NCBI RefSeq assembly: GCF_000265425.1
Contig: NC_018014.1
Span: 5,022,001-5,086,000 of the forward strand
Origin: Terriglobus roseus DSM 18391
GTDB lineage: Bacteria > Acidobacteriota > Terriglobia > Terriglobales > Acidobacteriaceae
DNA: 64,000 nt
Reading direction: 5' to 3'
A model generated the notes under the pieces. The model had not been told where the DNA came from, did not search any database, and worked only from the letters and a program-made list of their open reading frames with translations. Shown piece by piece: positions 52,475 through 61,900 of this stretch; positions within the stretch are counted from its first letter, which is position 1; each line of letters starts with the position of its first letter. The position numbers and the translations under genes are program-made.

Positions 52475-52921
52475 GTAAGAACGAATCGTGTCGCCGCCTA
52501 CTTGCCATTCCCGGAATTGGCCTTGTAACCGCAACCGCTCTGATCGCAGCGATTGGAACGGATCTGCCTTCCGAAAGAGCCGCGAGTTCTCAGCTTGGGT
52601 TGGCATGGTGCCAAGAGATTCCTCCACAGGAGGAGAGCAGAAGCTGCAGGGCATCAGCAGACGAGGCAACCTTACCTGCGAAGGCTTTCCATCCAGGAGC
52701 GCAGCGCTATGGTGCTGCGAGCAACGAAGCAATCCATCGGACTCAGAACATGGATCGAGAAGATCGCTCTGAAGAAGCCCTCGAATGTCGCTGCGGTAGC
52801 CCTTGCGAACAAAATGGCTCGGATCGCCTGGGTAGTTGTGGCAAGAGCAGAGGCTTACCGGCCTTCTCTGCTGGTTGATTCAGAAGCGAACTTACGTGGC
52901 CTGCAGATGATGCCTGCCTGA
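52475..52921 (+). pseudogene. IS110-family transposase, C-terminal fragment, frameshifted
   Basis: Reading across two frames gives LLAIPGIGLVTATALIAAIG-like, then SAFRKSREFSAWVGMVPRDS, TGGEQKLQGISRRGN, and LRRLSIQERSAMVL...VAAVALANKMARIAWVV, the transposase_20 domain of IS110 elements. The N-terminal DEDD part is absent. Confidence 0.75.
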
Positions 52922-53040
52922 GGTAGGCTCGGAAATCGCCTTCGCGATTCCCACATCCACAACCCACCGACGACATTCTTACAAATTCCTGCCAGGTCCG
53001 CTGGTGAAAATGAAATGGCACACCGGTCCAGCCCGACACT

Positions 53041-53310
53041 CTCTAAGCACGATCTCGGCTGACGCCCTCGGTTGTTGGATGTTGGTCAGCCATGCCGCCA
53101 CAGCCGCACTGTCGCGCGTCGGCAGCTAGTCGACTACGGTGCCGCGTTCAAGATCGCATAGGATGGTTCCGTAGCGATGCCCCTTCTTCCACGCCCACTC
53201 GTCGAGTCCGAGAACACGTGGTGCAGCTAAGGGTGGCTTGGACCGCCGTCGGAGATGACGCAGAAGCGTCGTGCTACTGATGAGCAGCCCAAGCTTCCGC
53301 CCGAGGCGTG
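53041..53310 (-). pseudogene. Second ISL3-type transposase fragment
   Basis: On the minus strand: GRKLGLLISSTTLLRHLRRR, PRVLGLDEWAWKKGHRYGTI, LCDLERGTVVD, then a stop and further decayed codons. It is the DDE core start of an ISL3 transposase related to but different from the 48.6-50.3 kb copy. Confidence 0.7.
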
Positions 53311-53423
53311 AAAGGACAGGAGCACACTGCTATGCTTCAAATAGACTGAATAGAACACGTAGAATCACATAAACCGTCCAAAAACAACGATTTACAGATG
53401 CGACGGCTCTGACAGAGGTTTCA

Positions 53424-53516
53424 TGGCGGAGAGTGGGGGATTCGAACCCCCGATAGAGCTTTTGGCCCTATAACGGTTTAGCAAACCGCCGCCTTCAGCC
53501 ACTCGGCCAACTCTCC
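53424..53516 (-). tRNA. tRNA-Ser(GCU)
   Basis: On the minus strand: acceptor GGAGAGT (53516-53510) pairs ACTCTCC (53434-53428); anticodon loop TTTGCTAAA gives GCU; long variable arm; T arm GGGTTCGAATCCC; discriminator G and encoded CCA (53426-53424). It marks the end of the accessory region. Confidence 0.96.
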
Positions 53517-53659
53517 GCGGCGCCCCTGCTCACGCGCACATGAGCGCGGAACGTCGAAGCAGGCTTGATTATAGCCCGAGCGCCCGCCACTCTCGAAGCC
53601 CTCCGGCGAGCATCTTTAAGCACCAGCCCCGGCCGCAGCCGCTTCGGCCCGCAAGGCGC

Positions 53660-55456
53660 CTACAAATGCTCCGGCGGTAGCCCCTCACACCACCGGCGCC
53701 AGGCCACCCGCAGCTTCAGCACCAGCGCATCCGCCACATCCTCATGCTGCCGCAGCGCACTCGCCGCAAACATCGACGGCAGCTCCCCGCGCAACCGCGC
53801 CAGCGCCGGCAGATCCTGGGTCCATGCAACGGCCTTTCGCACATACGCCTCGCCGTCCTCCGCAATGAACTCCGTGATCCCCACATGCGAGTTGATCGAC
53901 GCGCCAAGCCGGCTCCCCAACACCGCCCCACGCAGCGTTAGCGTCGGCACCCCCAGGCACAGAGCGTGGCTGATCGTCGTCGCTCCGTTATAGGGAAACG
54001 TATCCAGGCAAAGATCGGCCATGTGGTGCAGCCGCAACTGTTCCTCCACCGTCCGTGCATGCGCAAAGATCAGCTGCTCCGCACCGACGCCCGCTTCCGC
54101 AAACCACGCCTTCACACGCTCCGGCTCCGCACCACCCGGCAGCGTCGCCAGCAACATCCGTGACGCAGGCGCACACTGCAGCATCCGCGCCCACAGCGCC
54201 ACATGCGGCCGGTTCAGCTTGTTGATGCGAGCCACGCAGCAGAACGTGAACACACCGCTCGCAAGCGCTGGCAAAGCATTCGGCTCAATGGCCGGCGCAA
54301 AGGGCTCAAAGGTCGTCGTCGCCGGCAGAAGCAGAATCTTCTCGCGAAACTGCGCGTGTACGCTCGCCGGCGTCAGGTGCTCGTCGCCAACAAAGTAGTC
54401 CATCGCCTCCAGACCCGTCGTCCCCACGTAGCCCATCCAGCTCACCTGCACCGGCGCAGGCCTACGCGCAAACGTCAGCAGGCGGTTGTCCCCGCTATGA
54501 CCGGAAAGGTCGATCAGGATATCGATTCCGTCGGCAATAATGCGTCGCGCAAGTGCCTCGTCCGGCACCAGAGCGCTATCCTGCCAGTGCGTGAACAGCG
54601 CGCGATATTGCGCGGTCTGCGCATCATTCTTCACACCATTGCTGTACGCATACAGCTCCAGTTCGTCATACCGCACTAGTTGCTGCAGCGCAGGCATCAG
54701 GTAACGGGCCACCGGATGATCACGCAGATCGCCCGACACGAAACCGACGCGCAACCTCCGCTCCGGATCCCGCGAATTCGCATGCTGCGGCCAGCACGGC
54801 TTCAGCGGCACCTCAAACTGCGCCGCATACGCAAGATGCTCCGCCAGCAACTTCTCCGCTGAGCAGTCATCCCGTAGCGCCAGCACAAACAGCAGATTGC
54901 TGTGCGCCTTCGCAAGCCCCACATCCAGCGACAGAGCATGCCGCAGCAGCGTCTCCGCCTCCGTCACCAGACCATGGCCCGCCATCAGCTCCGCCAGGTT
55001 TGCACAGGGATGCGGGAAGCACTCATCCCGCCGGATCGCTTCGCGAAAGTAAGCCTCAGCCTCTGAGAAGCGGTGCAGCTTGTTCAGTAACTGCCCATAG
55101 TTGTTAAGCAACCGGGCATCGCCCGCTATGCTCAGCATCGCGCACTGGTAGTGCATCTCCGCAGCCTGCAACTGGCCGTTGGCGTTCAGAATGTTGCCCA
55201 GGTTCAAATGCGTCAGACCATGCGCAGGATCTATCGCTAACGCATGCCGCAGCCACCGCTCCGCCTCGGCAAGATTCCCCGACTCGATCATCGTCACGCC
55301 CAGGTTGTAGAAGGGCTCAATCGATCCATCATGCAGCGCAATCGCACGCCGATAGTGCCCGGCCGCCTCCTCAAAGCGCGCTGCGGCCTTCAGAGTGTTC
55401 GCAAAGTTGTTATGAAACCGCCAGTCGTCCTCAATCGCGAGCACCGCCGTCTCCAT
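53660..55456 (-). CDS. TPR protein with O-GlcNAc transferase (GT41/SPY-like) domain
   Basis: 598 residues. TPR repeats 1-200 (FEEAAGHYRRAIALHDGSIE, PFYNLGVTMIESGNLAEAER), then a GT41 domain: RLRVGFVSGDLRDHPV, SNGVKNDAQTAQYRALF, IDILIDLSGHSGDNRLLTFA, RRPAPVQVSWMGYVGTTGL, DTFPYNGATTISHAL and GVPTLTLRG, the pattern of SPINDLY/OGT glycosyltransferases. Bacterial members glycosylate proteins in the cytoplasm with nucleotide sugars. A sugar epimerase gene is divergent 178 bases away. Confidence 0.93.
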   Translation of the reverse strand: METAVLAIEDDWRFHNNFANTLKAAARFEEAAGHYRRAIALHDGSIEPFYNLGVTMIESGNLAEAERWLRHALAIDPAHGLTHLNLGNILNANGQLQAAEMHYQCAMLSIAGDARLLNNYGQLLNKLHRFSEAEAYFREAIRRDECFPHPCANLAELMAGHGLVTEAETLLRHALSLDVGLAKAHSNLLFVLALRDDCSAEKLLAEHLAYAAQFEVPLKPCWPQHANSRDPERRLRVGFVSGDLRDHPVARYLMPALQQLVRYDELELYAYSNGVKNDAQTAQYRALFTHWQDSALVPDEALARRIIADGIDILIDLSGHSGDNRLLTFARRPAPVQVSWMGYVGTTGLEAMDYFVGDEHLTPASVHAQFREKILLLPATTTFEPFAPAIEPNALPALASGVFTFCCVARINKLNRPHVALWARMLQCAPASRMLLATLPGGAEPERVKAWFAEAGVGAEQLIFAHARTVEEQLRLHHMADLCLDTFPYNGATTISHALCLGVPTLTLRGAVLGSRLGASINSHVGITEFIAEDGEAYVRKAVAWTQDLPALARLRGELPSMFAASALRQHEDVADALVLKLRVAWRRWCEGLPPEHL

Positions 55457-55634
55457 ACCCTTGCTCCTTCCGCCCCATTAACAGGGGACCGCGCAAGCGA
55501 AACAAGCAAGAACACCGCCAGGAATCGGGTCGCTCTCTTGGAGCACTCTCATCACGACACCGCCACGCACGAAAGCAAAGAAAAGCAAAAACCAGGCAGG
55601 CTACGAAGCCGCATCATCCTGCGATACTGTTCCT

Positions 55635-56591
55635 GTGAAAACTGTTCTGGTTACAGGCGCAGCCGGCTTCATCGGATCGCACCTGGTCGATGCATTGGTG
55701 GCGCGCGGCGAACGCGTGCGTGGCTTGGACAACTTCGCGACCGGTCGCGCGAGCAACCTCGCGCACGTCCGCGATCAGATCGACTTTACGGAAGCATCCC
55801 TGCTCGACCGCGAACCCCTCGCCCGCGCCTGCGAAGGCGTCGACGTCATCTTCCACCAGGCCGCGCTGCCCTCCGTACCCCGCAGCGTCCAGGACCCGCG
55901 CACCTCGCACATCGCCAACATCGAAGGCACCTTCGAACTTCTCGAAGCAGCCCGCGCCGCCGGCGTCAAGCGAGTGGTCTACGCCGCCTCAAGCTCCGCC
56001 TACGGCAACCAGCCCGGCTTCCCGCGCGTGGAAACCATGGTGCCCATGCCCATCGCACCCTATCCCGTACAGAAGCTCGCCGGCGAGTTTTACATGAAGA
56101 GCTACTGGCAGGTCTACGGCATCGAAACCGTCTGCCTGCGCTACTTCAACATCTTCGGACCGCGCCAGGTGCCTGACTCGCCCTACTCTGGCGTCATGGC
56201 GAAATTCATCCTGCAGCTCCAGCAGGGCGAGCGCCCCATGATCTTCGGCGATGGCGAACAGGGCCGCGACTTCACCTACATTGCCAACGCAATCCACGCC
56301 AATCTGCTCGCCAGCGAAGCGCCAGCCGCAGATGTCGCAGGCCGTGTCTTCAATATCGCAACCGGCGAACGCCACACCCTCAACGAGACGTACGACGTCA
56401 TCGCCTCCCTGCTCAACACCACCATCCGTCCGCAGTACGGACCGGACCGCGCAGGCGACGTTAAGAACTCAGAGGCCAGCATCGCCGCAGCCCAGGAAGC
56501 CTTCGGCTACAACCCGACCGTCAACTTTGAAGAGGGCCTGCAACGCACCGTCGACTGGTACCGCGAAGAGTTCGAAAAGTCCCAAAGCTAG
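55635..56591 (+). CDS. NAD-dependent nucleotide-sugar epimerase/dehydratase
   Basis: 318 residues from GTG at 55635. Rossmann GAAGFIGSH (8-16), DNFATGR, SSSAYGN (119-125), and catalytic Y143-PVQ-K147, FNIFGPRQVPDSPYSGV, and DGEQGRDFTYI. Extended SDR of the UDP-glucose/UDP-GlcNAc 4-epimerase type. May supply sugar for the divergent GT41 or for surface glycans; substrate not predicted. Confidence 0.92.
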   Translation: MKTVLVTGAAGFIGSHLVDALVARGERVRGLDNFATGRASNLAHVRDQIDFTEASLLDREPLARACEGVDVIFHQAALPSVPRSVQDPRTSHIANIEGTFELLEAARAAGVKRVVYAASSSAYGNQPGFPRVETMVPMPIAPYPVQKLAGEFYMKSYWQVYGIETVCLRYFNIFGPRQVPDSPYSGVMAKFILQLQQGERPMIFGDGEQGRDFTYIANAIHANLLASEAPAADVAGRVFNIATGERHTLNETYDVIASLLNTTIRPQYGPDRAGDVKNSEASIAAAQEAFGYNPTVNFEEGLQRTVDWYREEFEKSQS

Positions 56592-56597
56592 TGGGCA

Positions 56598-56626
56598 TCC
56601 CACGTCTCAATCTCTGAGACGTGGGA
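56598..56626. terminator. Perfect 12-bp hairpin between convergent genes
   Basis: TCCCACGTCTCA pairs exactly with TGAGACGTGGGA across a five-base loop, between the epimerase stop and the OsmC stop on the other strand. Likely a bidirectional terminator. Confidence 0.75.
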
Positions 56627-56636
56627 CACGAAACAC

Positions 56637-57068
56637 TTAGACCAGCGAAGCCACCAGGTCGATCTCAGCCGCAGCCAGCAACCGCGAGATCGGGCAGCCA
56701 ACCTTCGCGCCCGCCGCAATCTCCTGGAACGCCGCATCCTCAATCCCCGGCACCTTGGCCTCGGTCTTCAAGTGGATCTTCGTCACCGTCGGCTTGCCGT
56801 CCACAAACTCCAGAACAACCGTCGCCGTGGTCGAAACCTGGTCGCCCTTGTGACCAGCTTTCTCAAGCTCTGCCGAGAGCGCCATCGAAAAACAGCCCGC
56901 ATGCGCCGCGGCAATCAGCTCTTCCGGGTTGGTGCCCGTGCCATTCTCAAAGCGCGAAACAAAGCTGTAGCTCTGCTCCTTCAGCACACCGCTACCCGTG
57001 CTGATCGTGCCCTTGCCATCCTTCAAGCCGCCGTTCCAGACTGCACTGCTGCTGCGTTCCGTTGCCAT
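56637..57068 (-). CDS. OsmC/Ohr-family peroxidase
   Basis: 143 residues from ATG at 57068, preceded by AGGAG. Cys-based organic hydroperoxide reductase: C59 in AAAHAGCFSMAL and C124 in KVGCPISRLL, plus GTNPEELI. The double-Cys layout and length fit OsmC. Cytoplasmic. Confidence 0.93.
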   Translation of the reverse strand: MATERSSSAVWNGGLKDGKGTISTGSGVLKEQSYSFVSRFENGTGTNPEELIAAAHAGCFSMALSAELEKAGHKGDQVSTTATVVLEFVDGKPTVTKIHLKTEAKVPGIEDAAFQEIAAGAKVGCPISRLLAAAEIDLVASLV

Positions 57069-57186
57069 CGTGTTCTCCTGTCGGTTCATTTGACGCAAAA
57101 ATCAGAGCAGCCAAAGCCGCTGCTCCGCAAAGATCGTACCCCTATGGGATGTTCCTCGCGTGACAGGGTTGCGGCGCCGCCAGCCA

Positions 57187-58350
57187 TCAAGCCTCATCGC
57201 CCGTCGTCGCCTTGCCTCCGCGCCCAATCAGCAGCGGCATCTCCTGCTTCCCCACCGCCACCGTCGACTTCATCAGCCGCAGCCGTTGCAGCACCTTGCG
57301 CGTCAACCCCGTAATCGGCTGGTTCGCCAACTCACTCGTCAACACCCACTCCATGCTGTCCGCGCGCAGGGCCAGCTTCGCCGCCACCCGGCGCTGCGGA
57401 ACGCCCATCACCTCAACGTAATAATTCGTGCCGACGATCGCATGCCGCACACGCAGCACCGGCTCCTCCGTCAGCACCAGAGCACCATCGGCCTCGCCCG
57501 CATGCTCCAACTGCGGCAGCTCCAGCATGCCCGCCATCAACGAAGCCTCTGCCGGCCGCCGCTGCAGTAACACCTCCACCGCAAGACCGTCCTCAGCCTT
57601 GCGCGTCGTCAGCGCATAGCGCACTCGTTGCGAACGCATCGGAGTGCGTGGCGTCGTTGTATGCTCTCCACGCGTGCGGCACTCGTCGTACACCGGGCAT
57701 TGATCGCACATCGGCCCGCGTGGCAGACACACCGTCGCACCCAGCTCCATCATCGCCTGGTTGTGATCGCCCGCATTCGTCTTCGGCACCAGCGCCTGCG
57801 CCGTTACGTTGATGAACTCCGCCGCAGCCGCTCCCGGAGTCTCCGGTCGCCCCGTCACCCGCAACAACACGCGTTCCACGTTGCCATCCACCACGGCCAC
57901 CGGCTCGCCGAACGCAATACTCGCAATCGCAGCCGACGTATAAGCACCAATACCCGGCAGCCTGCGCAGCTCCACCGCCGTCGACGGCAACACACCGCCA
58001 TGCTCCTCCACCAGCAGCTTGGCCGTGCGATGCAGCATCCGCGCGCGACGGTAGTAGCCCAGCCCGCTCCACAGCGCCAGCACCTCTTCCTCCGGCGCCA
58101 GCGCCAGCGAAACCACCGTCGGAAACCGCGTCATAAAACGCGCATAGTGATCGATCACCGCATTCACGCGCGTCTGCTGCAGCATGATCTCTGAGATCCA
58201 CGTGCGGTAAGGATCACGCACGCCACGCCAGGGCAACACACGCGCATGGACGCGGTACCAGGCCCGCAGATTCTGCGTGAAGGCCTCGCATTGCTGGCGG
58301 GTTAGTCCCGGCTTCGGCGCTCTGGTGGTCGGGCTTCGCAAGCAATTCAT
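57187..58350 (-). CDS. mutY: A/G-specific adenine DNA glycosylase
   Basis: 387 residues from ATG at 58350; the frame is open upstream but without family sequence. HhH-GPD fold: WISEIMLQQTRV with the catalytic Glu, LPGIGAYTSAAIAS, VDGNVERVLLRV with the catalytic Asp, and the 4Fe-4S ligands CX6CX2CX5C in CLPRGPMCDQCPVYDEC. C-terminal Nudix-like domain (VLLQRRPAEASLMAGMLELP) that reads 8-oxoG. Removes A opposite 8-oxoG. Confidence 0.94.
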   Translation of the reverse strand: MNCLRSPTTRAPKPGLTRQQCEAFTQNLRAWYRVHARVLPWRGVRDPYRTWISEIMLQQTRVNAVIDHYARFMTRFPTVVSLALAPEEEVLALWSGLGYYRRARMLHRTAKLLVEEHGGVLPSTAVELRRLPGIGAYTSAAIASIAFGEPVAVVDGNVERVLLRVTGRPETPGAAAAEFINVTAQALVPKTNAGDHNQAMMELGATVCLPRGPMCDQCPVYDECRTRGEHTTTPRTPMRSQRVRYALTTRKAEDGLAVEVLLQRRPAEASLMAGMLELPQLEHAGEADGALVLTEEPVLRVRHAIVGTNYYVEVMGVPQRRVAAKLALRADSMEWVLTSELANQPITGLTRKVLQRLRLMKSTVAVGKQEMPLLIGRGGKATTGDEA

Positions 58351-58536
58351 TGTAGGCTGTGCCGGGCGAAGCAGAGTCAACGCCATAACGCCCACGCACG
58401 GCGCACACTGCAAGTGGCGCAAAGAGACATCGCCACACACACACCACCAGTGAATTGACCGTCGCGGATGCAGAGGTCGCAGGCAACGTAAGCGCGCCGC
58501 AAACCGCTCCTATCTCTCAAGTCTGGGAGGTTCCCT

Positions 58537-58746
58537 ATGGAAGCAGTTCATGACGGCCAGTGCGGTCTGTGTGGTCACTTCGGTGAGCACCATGCCAGGA
58601 ACAATCAGTTGATCAGCATCCTCAGCAGCAAGCGTGCTGACGTCATCCTGATCGACGAGTGCGGTCATCCCAAGCACGCGGACCTGCACCTCAAAGTCAC
58701 ACCCATCAGCGGTTGCGACGGCTTCGTACCGGCTGCCTCAGCCTGA
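58537..58746 (+). CDS. Small Cys/His-rich protein
   Basis: 69 residues preceded by GGGAGGTTCCCT. CGLCGHFGEHH near the N-terminus and ECGHPKHADLHLKV with a later Cys give four Cys and several His, suggestive of a zinc site. No recognised function. Stands alone, and a hairpin follows it before the convergent nuclease gene. Confidence 0.65.
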   Translation: MEAVHDGQCGLCGHFGEHHARNNQLISILSSKRADVILIDECGHPKHADLHLKVTPISGCDGFVPAASA

Positions 58747-58876
58747 CGAAACCCCGCTGAGTTCGCTCAGCAAATCGCGAATTTAGTCATCGATCGAAGT
58801 CCTCTGTGCCAACCGGCGCAGAGGAATTTGCCGTTTGCGTCGCTTCATCACAAGCGTTCAAACCGGAACAACAAAA

Positions 58877-58902
58877 AGAGGCCACGCTCACACGTGGCCT
58901 CT
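58877..58902. terminator. Bidirectional Rho-independent terminator
   Basis: AGAGGCCACG pairs CGTGGCCTCT over a seven-base loop, with A-run before and T-run after. Lies between the convergent small Cys/His gene and the nuclease gene. Confidence 0.8.
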
Positions 58903-58938
58903 TTCGCTTTAAAAGACTCCGGTCGATCCGTAGTCCGT

Positions 58939-61900
58939 CTACTGCACCGTCAGGTTCACCGTCTCCGTGTGCGTCAACGATCCCGAGGTCGCCGAGACCG
59001 TATAGCCATACGTTCCAGCCGGCGTTCCCGTCGAGCTGCCCGCATTGCTCTTGGAGTCGCCGCAGCCGCCCAGGCCCATCGCCAGGACAAACAGCAGCAT
59101 CAGCAGACCACCCACGCGTACATTCCGTCCCGCGCGTCGCACAGCGAACAACCCACCCGCCATCACGACCAGCAGCATCGCAAGCGACGCACGTCCCATC
59201 CCCGAACCCGGCAGAGCGCCAAGGCCCGAAGCGCTGGTACGCGCCGTCGTCGTGATGCTCACCGTAGCCGTCGCCGTGCCCGCAGCAGCCAGTGTCACCG
59301 GCGACGTCACCGTGCACGTCGTTCCACCTGCAGCCGCAATGCTCGCAGGAGCAGCACACGACAGCGTGATCGCACCCGTGAAGCCATTCAACGACGTCAG
59401 CTTCAACGTGCCCGTTGCCGTCGATCCCGCCGCAACCGAAAGCGCAGTCGTGGTGGAGTTCGCACTATCCGTCAGACTGAAGTCCGCCGGCGAAGCACCC
59501 GCGCCCGTAAGCGCAACCGGCGCAACCGCAGCAGACGAAGTCACCGTCAGCGTACCGGTACGAGCACCCGTCACCGTCGGCTTGAACACCACATTGATGG
59601 CGCACGTCGCACCAACCGCAAGCGATGTCGGGCAGTTGTTGCTGGCGCTGAAGTCCCCCGTCGCAACTGCACCGGTAAACGCTATCGCAGCCTCACCCGT
59701 GTTGGTCAACGTGAAAGCCTGGCCGGTGGAAGACGCACCCACCAGCGTCGATGGGAACGCAGCCGTACCAGTCAGCGTCGCCGACAAAACAGGAGTCGGC
59801 AGCGCCAGGTAAGCCAGCAGCGGATCATGATCCGACGAAGCCGCAGGCGTCGTCGCATCGTTGTACAGAATCACCGGGAAGTCCGCGTTGATATGTCCCA
59901 CGGACAGCGTCGTCGAACCCGCGATATCCGCAGTCACCACGGCATGGTCCAGCACCTGCGCGCTGCCCCACTCCGTGTAGCTCTGCTGCTGCGCCGCAGG
60001 CAGCTTCGTGATCAGGTCCACCGCTGCGGGCGTAACAATCGCCTTGCCCGGCATCACTGCAGTACCAGCCGGCGATACGTTGCCGGTAATGGTGCCCATC
60101 GTGTCCGTGTATCCATCCGAGAACTGGAACGCGTTCATGTCGCCGACTGCGATGACATGCTCGCCAGCGGTCTGATAACCCTGGATCAGGTTGGCAAGCA
60201 TCTCTGCCTGCAGCTCCTTCTTGCTCTGCACCGCTGCCGTGTTCACGGAGTTGAGCGAACGCAGGTGGTTCACGATCACTGTGATCGGGTACGGAGTCAG
60301 CCCCGTGCCGCGATTGATCGTCGCGTGCAGCACCTGTGACGGACGATCGTTCAGAGCAGACGTACCCGCCGCCACCAGCGTGGTGGTACCGACCTGCTCC
60401 CACTTCGTAACGTTGGTCCTGCTGGGCTTGACCAGGAAGCCAACCGAGATGCCACCGATGTCGTTGGTGAACGTCGTGGTCGAGTCCGTGCCGTAGGCGA
60501 CGTAGCCAGGCTTGGTGCCCGTGGTGGTGTCCGCGTCGATCTGTGCAGCCATGTCCTTCAGGACCTGGATGTTTTCCACCTCTTCCACCGAGATGATGTC
60601 CGGGTTGTTAAGGACGGTGCGAACCGCAAGCGAGAACTTCTGCAGGCGGCGCGCATAAGCAGCCGACGTCACATCGACAGCAGAGGAGTTACCCGTCTTG
60701 CCCGATACCGGGTTGAAGTACAGGTCGTTCGCTGCGTTGGTGTCAAAGAAGCGCTCGACATTGAACGCTGCCACGGTGAACTGGTTCGCACCCGGCAGCG
60801 GCAGAGCCGTAACCGTCAGCGAACTCGGCGTCACCGTCGGACGATTCGACGCGGTCAGAATGATGCGCGCGGGATCGCCATACGGATAGTCCGTGGAGTA
60901 CGTGTAATCGACCACACCCACGGGGTTTGCAATCACTGCACCAGCCACAACATCAATGGCCGTACCGCCACCCAGCGAACTCTCGATGATCAGGCGCTCT
61001 GGGTTGTCGTCATACAGCGTCAGGTTGGCCGGACGGGCAACACCGGCAGCCGTCGTCGGATTGGTAGCCGCAGGGCAGTTCGCAAACGTGGGGCAGGTCG
61101 TCGACGGGAAGTCGCGGAAGTCCATGCCCGGCTCGCGGAAAGGACGCGGCGTGCCCGTCGCCACAACGTAGAACTGGCCGGTCGAGGTAGTCGTCTCCGT
61201 AGCCTCAACCAGCGAAGCATCGGTGCCGCCAACCGCCGTGACCGAAGGCAGCGTAACCAGCATGCTCTCGTACTTGCGAAGCTGATTGATATCGCCCGTA
61301 GCCGTTGGGAAACCCGCCGGCAGAACGATTGCCGTAGGAATCGTCTGGCCCGTGCTGTTCACCGTCAGCGACGCCGTCGTCACCTCCAGCGAAGGCGTAT
61401 GGCTTGCCGTCGGCAGAGGATACTGCACCAGCGTACCCGTCACCGTCACATTGTTGCCCACCACAGCGCCCACCGGATTCTTACCGGAGCCGCTGAACAC
61501 GTAGATGCCCTCATCGCCCGTCGAACCGGGCGTCGCCGAGGCCGTCTGCAGGTAGTAGCCGGCATTCGTCACCACCGTAATCACACCGCTGAACGTAACC
61601 TGCGTGCCAACGTACGTGGAACGGTTCGCCTGGATCGTCGCAATCGGCGTCGTCGAACCCGCAACCACCACGCGAAGCGTGATGTTCTGCGTCGCGGTCG
61701 CGCTGGTGTTGTCCGTGATCGTGACCGGCAACGTGTAGGTAGCTGCCGACAGGCTGCCCGTGCTGGAAAGCGTGTACGTATAGGTGTTCGCCGTGGTGCC
61801 CGCAGCCAATGCCTGCGTTGCGCTGCCACCGACCGAAGTCAAATCAACCGTTGCCGTTACTGCGGTCGTCGCGCTACCCGGCGTCACCGTCACGCCCAGT

